A DNA stretch of 62,962 bases from an uncultured Pseudomonadota bacterium (GTDB taxonomy: Bacteria > Pseudomonadota > Gammaproteobacteria > Steroidobacterales > Steroidobacteraceae). The notes under the pieces are model-generated. The model was not told the DNA's origin. It searched no databases and saw only the letters and a program-made list of their open reading frames with translations. The number at the start of each line of letters is the position of its first letter. Position 1 is the first letter of the stretch. The stretch spans positions 1-62,962 of the forward strand of contig CAJACZ010000159.1 of the NCBI GenBank assembly GCA_903938365.1, read 5' to 3'. Shown one piece after another: positions 27,288 through 35,608 of the stretch. The position numbers and the translations under genes were made by a program.

Positions 27288-28577
27288 ATGATTATAGCCG
27301 TGATAGACCCCGATATAGCCCTGCCGCTGGCCCTCCTCGCCCTCTGCCTCGCCCTCTCGGCATTCTTCTCGGGAACCGAGACGGCGCTGATGAGCATCAA
27401 CCGCTACCAGTTGCGGACCATGGCCAACAATGGCCACCGCGGCGCGATTCTTGCCGAAAAGCTGCTGTCCAGGCCCGACCGCCTGATCGGCCTGATCCTG
27501 CTCGGCAACAACCTCGCCAACAACCTGGCCGCGACCCTGGTGGCGATCCTCGTGCTGCGCACCTACGGCGACGAATGGGTGGCGGTCGGCGCCGGCGTGC
27601 TCACGCTGGTCATGCTGATCTTCTGCGAGGTCGGGCCCAAGACCTACGGCGCCCTGCACCCGCGCAGCGTGGCCGTGGGCTCGGCCTACATCTACACGTT
27701 ACTGCAGTGGGTCATGCACCCGGCCGTCGTGGTGATCAGCTGGTTCACGAACGGCGCGCTGCGGCTGCTGGGGGTGAAGGTCGACCACAAGACGCAGCAG
27801 ACCATGCTGTCGAGCGAAGAACTGCGCACCGTGGTGGCCGAAGCCGGCGCAATGATTCCGCACAGCCACCAGAAGATGCTGATAAGCGTGCTGGACCTGG
27901 AGCGCGTCACCGTCAACGACATCATGATCCCGCGCCAGGAAATTTCGGGCATCGACCTCGAGGACGACTGGGAACGGATCCTGGACCAGCTCGGCCAGAC
28001 GCCGCACACGCGGCTGCCGGTCTATCAGGGCGACATCGACAACATGGTCGGCCTGCTGCACATGAAACGCGTGGCGCAGAGCCTGGCCCGCGGCGAACTC
28101 GACCGCGAGCGGCTGCAGGAAATCGCCCGCAACCGCGAACCGTATTACGTACCTGAAGGCACCTCGCTGACCGCACAGCTGGCGAACTTCCAGCGTGACC
28201 GGCGCCGCATGGCCTTCGTGGTGGACGAGTACGGCGACACGCTCGGACTCGTGACGCTGGAAGACATCCTCGAGGAAATCGTCGGCGAGTTCACCAGCGA
28301 CCCGGCTTCGGCCACGCATCGCAACATCCATCGCGAAGGCCCCGGCGTGTGCATCGTGAACGCCGCCACCACCATCCGCGCGCTCAATCGTTCCATGGGC
28401 TGGCACCTGCCCACCGACGGGCCCAAGACGCTCAACGGTCTGCTGCTCGAGAAGCTGGAGACCATCCCCCAGGCTGGCACCCTGCTCGACATCGGGGATC
28501 TCCGGATGGAGATCCTGCAGGTCGCGGACAATGCGATCCGCGCCGTACGGGTGAGATCCCCGGTCAATCCCCCCTGA
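27288..28577 (+). CDS. CNNM/CorC-family membrane protein (YfjD-like)
   Basis: A 429-residue membrane protein: DUF21 transmembrane domain (residues about 10-190; SAFFSGTETALMSINRYQL, LGNNLANNLAATLVAI), a CBS pair (about 200-330; VNDIMIPRQEISGID, MAFVVDEYGDTLGLVTLEDILEEIVGEF in parts) and a CorC_HlyC C-terminal domain. Relatives transport or regulate Mg/Co ions. Start ATG 27288 sits 3 bp from the ffh start; GTG 27300 is an alternative. In E. coli yfjD neighbours ffh through ypjD, which is absent here. Its 3' end overlaps radA by 14 nt. Confidence 0.93.
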   Translation: MIIAVIDPDIALPLALLALCLALSAFFSGTETALMSINRYQLRTMANNGHRGAILAEKLLSRPDRLIGLILLGNNLANNLAATLVAILVLRTYGDEWVAVGAGVLTLVMLIFCEVGPKTYGALHPRSVAVGSAYIYTLLQWVMHPAVVVISWFTNGALRLLGVKVDHKTQQTMLSSEELRTVVAEAGAMIPHSHQKMLISVLDLERVTVNDIMIPRQEISGIDLEDDWERILDQLGQTPHTRLPVYQGDIDNMVGLLHMKRVAQSLARGELDRERLQEIARNREPYYVPEGTSLTAQLANFQRDRRRMAFVVDEYGDTLGLVTLEDILEEIVGEFTSDPASATHRNIHREGPGVCIVNAATTIRALNRSMGWHLPTDGPKTLNGLLLEKLETIPQAGTLLDIGDLRMEILQVADNAIRAVRVRSPVNPP

Positions 28578-29931
28578 GCAGTGCCGCGGCATCGACGAGC
28601 CGCTCGATGCCGCGCACGCTGAGACCCTCGGGCGGGCGCCGCGGCACGTTGTCGGTCGCGACGAGCGCCGTGCGGAAACCCTGCTTGGCCGCCTCCCGGA
28701 GACGCTCCTCGCCATAGGCGACGGGGCGCACCTCGCCGGTCAGGCCGACCTCCCCGAACGCCACCAGGGTCTCGGGCAGCGGGCGGTCCCTGAGGCTCGA
28801 CGACAGCGCCAGCAGCAGCGGCAGGTCGCTCGCGGTCTCGCGCAGTTCGAGGCCGCCCACGACGTTGACGAACACGTCGTGGTCCTGCAGCGACAGCCCC
28901 ACGTGCCGGTTCAGCACCGCGAGCAGCATCGACAGGCGCGTGGCATCCAGGCCCTGCGCCACGCGCCGCGGATTGCCGAAGCGCATGGGATCCACCAGCG
29001 CCTGGATCTCCACCAGCAGCGGACGCCCGCCGTCGCGCGCGACGGTGACGATGCTGCCGGGCGCGATCACCTGCGGCCGGGCGAGGAAGATCGCGGACGG
29101 GTTGGCCACTTCGCGCAGGCCACCCTCGGTCATCGCGAAGAAGGCGAGTTCGTTGACCGCACCGAAGCGATTCTTGGTCGCCCGCACGATACGGAACCGG
29201 GACCCCGCGTCGCTTTCGAAGTAGAGGACCGTATCGACGAGGTGCTCGAGCATCTTGGGGCCGGCGATGCTGCCCTCACGGGTGACGTGCCCCACGATGA
29301 AGACCGCGGTGCCGGTCGACTTCGCGAAGCGCACCAATTCCGCAGCGCATTCGCGGAGCTGCGAGATACCACCGGCGCTGGCCGACACGCCCGGCAGATA
29401 CACGGTCTGGATGGAATCGATCACCAGCAGCCGGGCCTGGTGCGCCCGCGCACCCTGCAGGATCTGTTCGAGGTCAGCCTCGGGCGCGAGCTGCAGTTCA
29501 CCGCTCGCAAGGCCGAGCCGCTGCGCACGCATGCCGACCTGGTCGGCGGACTCCTCGCCGGTCGCGTACAGCACCCGCCCATTCCCGGAGACGCTGGCGG
29601 CGACCTGCAGGAGCAAAGTGGACTTGCCGATTCCAGGATCGCCCCCCAGCAGGGACACGCTGCCGGGCACGACGCCGCCCCCGAGGACCCGGTCAAGTTC
29701 AGCCAGGCCCGAGCTGAAGCGCTCCGCACCGCTGCGGCCCGCAAGCGCCGCCATGGACGGCGGAGCCAGCGCCCGGTGGGCCGTGGCCCGGGGCGCCGCG
29801 CCGGGCCGCGCCACGGGCGCGTCGCGGCGCTCCATCCTGTTCCACTCGCCGCACTGGGCACACTGGCCCTGCCATTTGGCGGACTCGGCACCGCAGGCGG
29901 CGCAGGCAAAAATGCTCAGGGGGCGGGCCAT
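28564..29931 (-). CDS. radA: DNA repair protein RadA (Sms)
   Basis: RecA-like DNA helicase that promotes branch migration in recombinational repair. 455 residues with a four-cysteine zinc finger (CAACGAESAKWQGQCAQC near residue 9), Walker A GDPGIGKST, the RadA-specific KNRFGAVNE motif near 240 and a C-terminal Lon-like domain (LELRETASDLPLLLALSSS). It converges on the CorC-like gene with a 14-nt overlap and is divergent from the PP2C gene. Confidence 0.97.
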   Translation of the reverse strand: MARPLSIFACAACGAESAKWQGQCAQCGEWNRMERRDAPVARPGAAPRATAHRALAPPSMAALAGRSGAERFSSGLAELDRVLGGGVVPGSVSLLGGDPGIGKSTLLLQVAASVSGNGRVLYATGEESADQVGMRAQRLGLASGELQLAPEADLEQILQGARAHQARLLVIDSIQTVYLPGVSASAGGISQLRECAAELVRFAKSTGTAVFIVGHVTREGSIAGPKMLEHLVDTVLYFESDAGSRFRIVRATKNRFGAVNELAFFAMTEGGLREVANPSAIFLARPQVIAPGSIVTVARDGGRPLLVEIQALVDPMRFGNPRRVAQGLDATRLSMLLAVLNRHVGLSLQDHDVFVNVVGGLELRETASDLPLLLALSSSLRDRPLPETLVAFGEVGLTGEVRPVAYGEERLREAAKQGFRTALVATDNVPRRPPEGLSVRGIERLVDAAALLRGD

Positions 29932-30128
29932 GATGTGGCGGCAATCCTAGCACGCAGGGCCCGCACGACCGGGCCGCGCACGCGCTGCGGAAACCCGGGA
30001 ACAGGCGCCGAAAATGCGTCAGGATCGGTGTTGAAATGCATCGCACTCCTCAAAACTCGTGGGCACTTGGTGCTAGTGTTGGCTACCCTTGGTAATCCTG
30101 TCGGCCGCATCGGGCGCCGGAGCCCTGT

Positions 30129-30953
30129 TTGACCCTGCGCAATAAACTTTCGTTCGCCGGCGGCACTGACACCGGTCGTGTTCGCGAACACAACGAGGAC
30201 ACCATTGCGGTGGAGCCCGATCTCGGGCTGCTGGTCCTGGCAGATGGCATGGGCGGCTACAACGCGGGCGAAGTCGCCAGCGGCATCGCCGTGCGCACGA
30301 TCGTCAACATGGTCCGCGAAACGGTACAGCGCGAGGACCTCGCCAGCTCGGATCCCACCACCCAGCTGTCCCGCCGCAGCATCGTGCTGCGCGACGCCGT
30401 ACAGCGCGCCAACAAGCTGATCTTCCACACGGCCCGCACGCAGCCCCAGTGCGAAGGCATGGGCACCACCGTGGTCACTGCCCTGTTCCACGACAACCGG
30501 GTCACCGTTGCGCATGTGGGCGATTCCCGGCTCTACCGCCTGCGCGAGGGTCGGTTCTCCCAGGTGACCTCGGACCACTCGCTGCGGCAGGAACTCGTGG
30601 ACCGGGGCTTTTACTCCCCCGCCGAGGCGCAGCGCGCCGCCAACAAGAACTACGTGACGCGGGCGCTCGGCGTCGAGGCGAGCGTGGAGGTCCAGATCCT
30701 CGAAGAGAACGTCGCGCGGGGCGACCAGTACCTGCTGTGCTCCGATGGGCTCTCGGACATGGTCGAGGACCCGGACATTCACTTAACGATAACCACCTTT
30801 GGTGATAATCTGGACTCCGTTGCCAAGCAGTTGATTCAGTTGGCCAACGAGAATGGCGGAAAGGACAACGTGTCGGTGCTGATCGCCCGTGTCCTGAACG
30901 ACTTCCCCGCGCGGCGGAAGCTCCTGGACAGGCTCGATCGCCTGTTCAGATGA
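30129..30953 (+). CDS. PP2C-family Ser/Thr protein phosphatase
   Basis: A 274-residue metal-dependent phosphatase with the full PP2C motif set: VREHNEDTIAV, LADGMGGYNAGE, GMGTTVVTALF, AHVGDSRLYRL, TSDHSLRQEL, LCSDGLSDMV and GGKDNVSVLIARV, so the metal-binding aspartates are intact. No transmembrane segment. It starts at TTG 30129, with 197 bp to the radA start, in which I saw no convincing promoter. An FHA protein follows 19 nt later, making a phosphatase/phosphopeptide-reader pair. No kinase gene is present in the window. Confidence 0.94.
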   Translation: MTLRNKLSFAGGTDTGRVREHNEDTIAVEPDLGLLVLADGMGGYNAGEVASGIAVRTIVNMVRETVQREDLASSDPTTQLSRRSIVLRDAVQRANKLIFHTARTQPQCEGMGTTVVTALFHDNRVTVAHVGDSRLYRLREGRFSQVTSDHSLRQELVDRGFYSPAEAQRAANKNYVTRALGVEASVEVQILEENVARGDQYLLCSDGLSDMVEDPDIHLTITTFGDNLDSVAKQLIQLANENGGKDNVSVLIARVLNDFPARRKLLDRLDRLFR

Positions 30954-30972
30954 AGCCCATCAGGACAGGCAC

Positions 30973-31764
30973 ATGGCAAGACTGATACTCAGCCTAGACG
31001 GCCACACCATGGCCGAATACACCATGAACAAGGAGCGGTACACCATCGGCCGCCTCCCCGACAACGATATCCGCATCGACAATCCTGCCGTCAGCGGGCA
31101 TCACTCGCTGATCATCAACATCCTCAACGATTCGTTCCTCGAGGACCTGAACAGCACCAACGGGACCTACGTCAACGGCAAGCTGGTCAAGAAGCACGCC
31201 CTGCAGCACGGCGACATCGTCACCGTCGGCCACCACCAGCTGCGCTTCGTCGAGGAAGACGACCAGCAGGACGAATTCGAGAAGACGATGGTCATCCAGC
31301 CGTCCGCACGGCCGCTGGACTCCGTGCGCCGCGCCGAAGCGCGCGTCGGCGCCTTCGGGGCGATGGCCGGCCTGCCCTCACCTGCTGCGCCAGCTGCCGC
31401 GCAACCGGCCTCCCCGATGGCGTCCTATGCGCCGCAGGCCCCGGCTGCGGAGCAGCGTCGGCCTGGCATGTCCCCCGACGTGCAGCCGGTGCTGCAGCGG
31501 GCGCGGCTCCAGGTGCTCTCGGGCCAGTTCACCGGCCGCGAGCTCGAACTCGTGAAGACCCTGACCACGCTCGGGCGCCCGGGCATCCAGGTGGCGGCCG
31601 TGACGCGCCGGGCCAGCGGTTTCCATCTCGTACACGTCGAGAGCGCCACCGAGGGCGACTACCCGCGCGTCAACGGCCAGCCCATCGGTGCACAGGCCCA
31701 TCGTCTCGCCGACGGCGATGTGATCCAGCTCGCGGGCGTGAAGATGGGGTTCTTCCTCGACTGA
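30973..31764 (+). CDS. FHA-domain protein with a second, degenerate FHA-like domain
   Basis: A 263-residue protein. The N-terminal FHA domain (about residues 20-95) keeps the phospho-threonine-binding residues: GRLPDNDIRI, SGHHS and LNSTNGTYVNG. A Pro/Ala-rich linker follows, then a second FHA-like fold (about 175-263; TLGRPGIQVAAVTRRASGFHLV, RVNGQPI, LADGDVIQLAGVKMGFF) in which the binding loop is degenerate. Between them, FEKTMVIQP offers a Thr-x-x-Ile site of the kind bound by FHA domains after phosphorylation. It forms an operon with the PP2C phosphatase; alr converges 16 bp away. Confidence 0.9.
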   Translation: MARLILSLDGHTMAEYTMNKERYTIGRLPDNDIRIDNPAVSGHHSLIINILNDSFLEDLNSTNGTYVNGKLVKKHALQHGDIVTVGHHQLRFVEEDDQQDEFEKTMVIQPSARPLDSVRRAEARVGAFGAMAGLPSPAAPAAAQPASPMASYAPQAPAAEQRRPGMSPDVQPVLQRARLQVLSGQFTGRELELVKTLTTLGRPGIQVAAVTRRASGFHLVHVESATEGDYPRVNGQPIGAQAHRLADGDVIQLAGVKMGFFLD

Positions 31765-31780
31765 CCCCCTGGGGTTGCGC

Positions 31781-32872
31781 TCAGCGCTGCAGCCGCTGCA
31801 CGCGCTGGCCGACCCCGCAGAACAGCTCGTAGGCGATCGTGCCGGAACGGGCAGCCATCTGTTCCACCGGCAACCCAGGCCCCCAGAGCAGCGCCGGGCT
31901 GCCCACGACGGCTCCCGGCACCTCCGTGACATCCACCGCGCACATGTCCATGGAGACACGGCCGACGACCGGCGCCTCGACACCGGCCACACGCACGGGC
32001 GAGCCGCACTGCAGGTGCCGCGGGACGCCATCGGCATAACCCGCCGCCAGGATCGCCACCCGCGAATCGCGAACTGCGAGCCAGCCGCCGCCATAGCCGA
32101 CTGTCTCGCCGCGCGGCACATCACGCACCGCAATCACGGTCGTCTCGAAGGACATCACCGGGCGCAGGCCAAACTCCGCGGCGGAACGCCCCGGCACCGG
32201 CGACGCGCCATACAGCGCGAGGCCAGGACGCACCCAGTCACCGCGAGCCTCCTCCCAGGCCAGCAGCCCGGCGGAGTTGCCGATGCTGGTCACGGGCGCC
32301 GGGCCCCGCCCCGCGAGCCGGCGGAGGATCTCGTGGAACCGGGCGACCTGTGTGGCTGTCATGGCCGAGGCCGTGTCGTCCGCGGAGGCCAGGTGGGTCA
32401 GCCAGCGCAGTTCACGCAGCGGGGTGCGCAGGGCGCGCAGGCGCTCCAGCGCGGCCGCGCAGTGCTCGGCGCGGAAACCCAGTCGGTTCATCCCCGTGTT
32501 CACCTTGAACCACACGAGGAAGCGATGTTCGCCGCGATGCTCCTCGAGGAGCCGCAACTGCTCGGGGTCGTGCACGACGAGTTCCAGGTCGGCAGCCGCC
32601 GCCGCCTGCAATTGCCCCGGGGTGAAGACGCCCTCGAGCAGCACGATGGGCCGCACGACCCCCGCCTCGCGCAGCGCGACCGCTTCCTCGATGCGCGCGA
32701 CCGCGAAGGCGTCGGCGAGTTCGAGCGCTGCGGTGACCTGCGCGATGCCGTGCCCGTAGGCGTTCGCCTTGACCACCGCCATGACCTTTGCGCCCCGGGC
32801 GGCCACGCGCAGGGCCGCCAGGTTCGCCCGCAATGCGGCGACATCGATCAGCGCGCGAATGAGCCCGCTCAA
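31781..32872 (-). CDS. alr: alanine racemase
   Basis: PLP enzyme making D-alanine for peptidoglycan. 363 residues, with the PLP lysine in MAVVKANAYGHGI (near residue 34) and the second-base tyrosine in VGYGGGWLAV near 255. Also present are LVWFKVNTGMNRLGF and VGRVSMDMCAVDV. It starts 6 nt after the dnaB stop, as in the E. coli dnaB-alr pair. Converges on the FHA gene. Confidence 0.97.
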   Translation of the reverse strand: MSGLIRALIDVAALRANLAALRVAARGAKVMAVVKANAYGHGIAQVTAALELADAFAVARIEEAVALREAGVVRPIVLLEGVFTPGQLQAAAAADLELVVHDPEQLRLLEEHRGEHRFLVWFKVNTGMNRLGFRAEHCAAALERLRALRTPLRELRWLTHLASADDTASAMTATQVARFHEILRRLAGRGPAPVTSIGNSAGLLAWEEARGDWVRPGLALYGASPVPGRSAAEFGLRPVMSFETTVIAVRDVPRGETVGYGGGWLAVRDSRVAILAAGYADGVPRHLQCGSPVRVAGVEAPVVGRVSMDMCAVDVTEVPGAVVGSPALLWGPGLPVEQMAARSGTIAYELFCGVGQRVQRLQR

Positions 32873-32878
32873 GGTCGC

Positions 32879-34255
32879 CTAGCGAAGCACGCCTTCGGCG
32901 TAGGAATCGGGGGCGTAATTGACGAAGCGCGAGTACTGCCCCTGGAAGGTCAGCATGAACGTACCGATCTCACCGTTGCGGTGCTTGGCGAGGTCGATCT
33001 CTGCAATGCCCTTCTTGGGGGTGTTCTTGTCGTAGACCTCCTCACGGTAGATCAGGAGGATCATGTCCGCGTCCTGCTCGATGGCACCGGATTCGCGCAG
33101 GTCCGACATCACGGGCTTCTTGTCCTGGCGCTGTTCGACGCCGCGATTGAGCTGCGAAAGAGCAATGACCGGCACCCGCAGTTCCTTGGCCAGCGCCTTC
33201 AGGCCGCGGGAGATCTCGGAGATCTCGGTGGCCCGGTTTTCCTTGTTGCCCGGAACCTGCATCAGCTGCAGATAGTCGACCACCACCAGACTTAACCCGT
33301 GCTCGCGCGCGACGCGCCGTGCCCGCGCGCGCAGGTCGGTGGGCGAGAGCCCGGGCGTCTCGTCGATGAAGATGCGTGCTTCGGACAACTGGCCGGCAGC
33401 ACCGGTGATCCGCGGCCAGTCCTCGTCGGAGATCTGACCGCTGCGGATATGGCCGAGATTGACCCGGCCGATCGACGCCAGCATGCGGGTCATCAGCTGC
33501 TCGGCGGGCATTTCCATCGAGAAGATCACGACCGAGGCCTTCACGTCCCCCTTGAGCGCGGCGTACTCCGCCATGTTGACGGCGAAGGTCGTCTTGCCCA
33601 TGGAAGGACGTCCGGCGACGATCACAAGGTCGCCCGGGCGCAGGCCGCCGGTCTTGCGGTCGAATTCGTCGAAGCCGGTCGGCAGGCCGCGCAGCCCACC
33701 CGGGTTTGCATGCCACTCGTCGATCTGGTCGATCAGCTCGGGCATCATCGACTGGATGGCGACGGCGCCCTCGCGCTTGCCCCGCATCCCCTGCTCGGCG
33801 ATGGCGAACACCTTGCGTTCGGCGAATTCGAGCAGCTCGCGGGCCGTTTCGCCTTCGTTGTTGAAGACGGAGCTGGCGATCTCGCCGCCCGCCGTCAGCA
33901 GTTGGCGCAGCAGCGAGCGCTCGCGGACGATGGCGCCGTACGCCCGGACGTTGGCGGCCGTGGGGGTATCGCGGGCCAGCGTGCCCAGGTAGGCCAGCCC
34001 GCCCGCGTCGGCGAGCCTGCCGGCGCGTTCGAGGTGCTCGCTGACGGTGACCGCATCGCAGGGCCGGTTCTGGCCCGCGAGTTGCCCGATCGCCTCGAAG
34101 ATGACGCGGTGATCGGGGCGGTAGAAATCCTCGGCGCGCAGGACGTCAGCGACGTTGTCCCACGCGGCCGGATCGAGCAGCAGCCCCCCCAGCACTGACT
34201 GCTCCGCCTCGACAGAGTGCGGAGGAGTCAGCAACTCGCCCGAGCGCCGGCTCAT
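32879..34255 (-). CDS. dnaB: replicative DNA helicase DnaB
   Basis: Hexameric 5'-3' helicase at the replication fork. 458 residues; N-terminal domain (PPHSVEAEQSVLGGLLLD), Walker A GRPSMGKTTFA near residue 205, Walker B VVVDYLQLMQ, and LSQLNRGVEQR. No intein is present. It follows rplI by 50 nt on the same strand and precedes alr, the common gammaproteobacterial order. Confidence 0.98.
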   Translation of the reverse strand: MSRRSGELLTPPHSVEAEQSVLGGLLLDPAAWDNVADVLRAEDFYRPDHRVIFEAIGQLAGQNRPCDAVTVSEHLERAGRLADAGGLAYLGTLARDTPTAANVRAYGAIVRERSLLRQLLTAGGEIASSVFNNEGETARELLEFAERKVFAIAEQGMRGKREGAVAIQSMMPELIDQIDEWHANPGGLRGLPTGFDEFDRKTGGLRPGDLVIVAGRPSMGKTTFAVNMAEYAALKGDVKASVVIFSMEMPAEQLMTRMLASIGRVNLGHIRSGQISDEDWPRITGAAGQLSEARIFIDETPGLSPTDLRARARRVAREHGLSLVVVDYLQLMQVPGNKENRATEISEISRGLKALAKELRVPVIALSQLNRGVEQRQDKKPVMSDLRESGAIEQDADMILLIYREEVYDKNTPKKGIAEIDLAKHRNGEIGTFMLTFQGQYSRFVNYAPDSYAEGVLR

Positions 34256-34305
34256 CCGAGGCTCACGCTGCGGGCGGGTTTCACGCTGGGTGCGCTATGC
34301 GACGG

Positions 34306-34755
34306 TCAGGCTTCCGCGACGACCGTCAGCGACAGCTGCATGTCGATGTCGGTGTGCAGGTGCAGGGCCACCTGGTGATCACCGACCACCCGGATCGGGC
34401 CGGCCGGCAGCCGCACCTCGGAACGAGCGAGCTTGAGGCCCTGCTGCGTGCAGGCCTCGGCGATGTCCGCGGTGCCGATCGAGCCGAACAGCTTGCCTTC
34501 GTTGCCCGCCCTCGCGGACATGCGCAGCGTGAAGGCCTTGAAGGCCTCGGCGCGGGCGGTGGCCGACTCGAGCTCTTCGCGGGCGGCCCGCTCCAGCTCT
34601 TCGCGGCGCGCCTCGAAGATGGCGACGTTGGCGGAGGTCGCCAGCGTGGCCTTGCCCTGGGGGAGGAGGAAATTGCGACCGTAGCCCGACTTCACGTCGA
34701 CGCGGTCACCGATGTTGCCGAGGTTGGCAACCTTCTGCAGGAGAATGACGTCCAT
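34306..34755 (-). CDS. rplI: 50S ribosomal protein L9
   Basis: 149-residue ribosomal protein with the N-terminal signature MDVILLQKVANLGNIGDRVDVKSGYGRNFL (in parts), a long helix rich in Glu/Arg and the C-terminal domain GKLFGSIGTADIAEA. Located 21 nt after rpsR, in the rpsF-rpsR-rplI operon. Confidence 0.98.
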   Translation of the reverse strand: MDVILLQKVANLGNIGDRVDVKSGYGRNFLLPQGKATLATSANVAIFEARREELERAAREELESATARAEAFKAFTLRMSARAGNEGKLFGSIGTADIAEACTQQGLKLARSEVRLPAGPIRVVGDHQVALHLHTDIDMQLSLTVVAEA

Positions 34756-34776
34756 GATTGACCTCTGGAACCGCGC

Positions 34777-35025
34777 TCAGTGCTGGTCCGCGTACGGGAG
34801 CAGCGCCAGGAAACGCGCGCGGCGGACCGCCTGCGCGAGCTGGCGCTGATAGAAGGACCGCGTGCCGGTGATTCGGCTCGGGACGATCTTGCCCGTCTCG
34901 GTGATGTAACCCTTGAGGGTCGCGAGATCCTTGTAGTCGATCTGCACCACCTTGTCGGCGGTGAAACGGCAGAACTTCTTGCGACGGGTGAAACGCCCAC
35001 CGCCACCTTGCTTACCATCGTTCAT
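34777..35025 (-). CDS. rpsR: 30S ribosomal protein S18
   Basis: 82-residue ribosomal protein ([54 protein letters not shown]). The N-terminus is slightly Gly-rich. It lies 20 nt after rpsF; the priB gene usually found between rpsF and rpsR in enterobacteria is absent. S18 forms a complex with S6 that can autoregulate this operon in other bacteria. Confidence 0.98.
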   Translation of the reverse strand: MNDGKQGGGGRFTRRKKFCRFTADKVVQIDYKDLATLKGYITETGKIVPSRITGTRSFYQRQLAQAVRRARFLALLPYADQH

Positions 35026-35045
35026 AGGTTTGTCCTCGGTGCCGA

Positions 35046-35459
35046 TCAGGCGTTGTCGGACGGCGAATCGACGCCGCCTTCGGAGTCATCGCGCCGGCTG
35101 CGGCGCGGGCGATCCATGCCTTCGCCGATGGGCTCTTCGTCCTCGCCGCGCGCCATCGGCGACGGCTCGGTCACGGGACCGTCCATCTTGACGACCAGGT
35201 GCCGCAGGACGGCGTCGCTGAAGCGGAACGCGCCGGTGAGTTCGCCGAGCGACTTCTGGTCGGTCTCGACGTTCATCAGCACGTAGTGCGCCTTGTGGAT
35301 CTTGTTCAGCGGATAGGCGAGCTGGCGGCGGCCCCAGTCCTCGACGCGATGCACCTGGCCACCGTTCTGGGTGATCAGGCCCTTGTAGCGCTCGAGCATG
35401 GCGGGAACCTGCTCGCTCTGGTCCGGATGGACCAGCACAACGATTTCGTAGTGCCTCAT
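35046..35459 (-). CDS. rpsF: 30S ribosomal protein S6
   Basis: 137-residue protein starting [19 protein letters not shown], with the ribosomal core [30 protein letters not shown] (in parts). The C-terminal tail (about residues 105-137) is charged and disordered, [25 protein letters not shown] in part, reminiscent of the E. coli S6 tail that is glutamylated. AAGGAG precedes the ATG. It has its own promoter and a structured leader. Confidence 0.97.
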   Translation of the reverse strand: MRHYEIVVLVHPDQSEQVPAMLERYKGLITQNGGQVHRVEDWGRRQLAYPLNKIHKAHYVLMNVETDQKSLGELTGAFRFSDAVLRHLVVKMDGPVTEPSPMARGEDEEPIGEGMDRPRRSRRDDSEGGVDSPSDNA

Positions 35460-35481
35460 GTGTTCTCCTTGCGGTTATGAA

Positions 35482-35510
35482 GCCACCCGGCGAGGCGCTG
35501 CCGGTGTGGC
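35482..35510 (-). promoter_or_regulatory. candidate S6:S18-binding leader hairpin of rpsF
   Basis: Minus-strand hairpin GCCAC-A-CCGGC / GCCGG-GTGGC: ten base pairs with one bulged A and the 8-nt loop AGCGCCTC. It lies 22 nt before the rpsF ATG, just upstream of the Shine-Dalgarno. In several bacteria the rpsF leader binds the S6:S18 complex to repress the operon; position and shape fit, but the loop was not matched to a covariance model. Treat as a candidate. Confidence 0.4.
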
Positions 35511-35542
35511 AAGGAAGTACGGAAACCCCGTGGTGCCCGACC

Positions 35543-35560
35543 CCCCCGTGGAAACGGGGG
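35543..35560 (-). promoter_or_regulatory. 5'-terminal leader hairpin of the rpsF transcript
   Basis: CCCCCGT-TTCC-ACGGGGG, a 7-bp stem with a 4-nt loop, whose first base falls at the start point predicted from the -10 box at 35566-35571. A hairpin at the extreme 5' end can protect a transcript from 5'-end-dependent decay. No U tract follows, so it is not a terminator. Confidence 0.45.
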
Positions 35561-35565
35561 CGCGA

Positions 35566-35594
35566 AATATAGCGAAAGCCCGGCTCAGACGCAA
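35566..35594 (-). promoter_or_regulatory. sigma70-type promoter of the rpsF operon
   Basis: On the minus strand, -35 TTGCGT (35589-35594), 17-nt spacer, -10 TATATT (35566-35571), about 107 nt upstream of the rpsF ATG. The spacing is optimal and the -10 matches consensus at five of six positions. It lies just downstream of the rlmB stop, so the ribosomal genes can be expressed independently of rnr-rlmB. Confidence 0.75.
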
Positions 35595-35608
35595 CTTTGG
35601 CCCCTGAA

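Noticed and set aside
31775-33295. 506-residue plus-strand ORF
   Set aside because: Antisense to alr and part of dnaB; no motif of its own.
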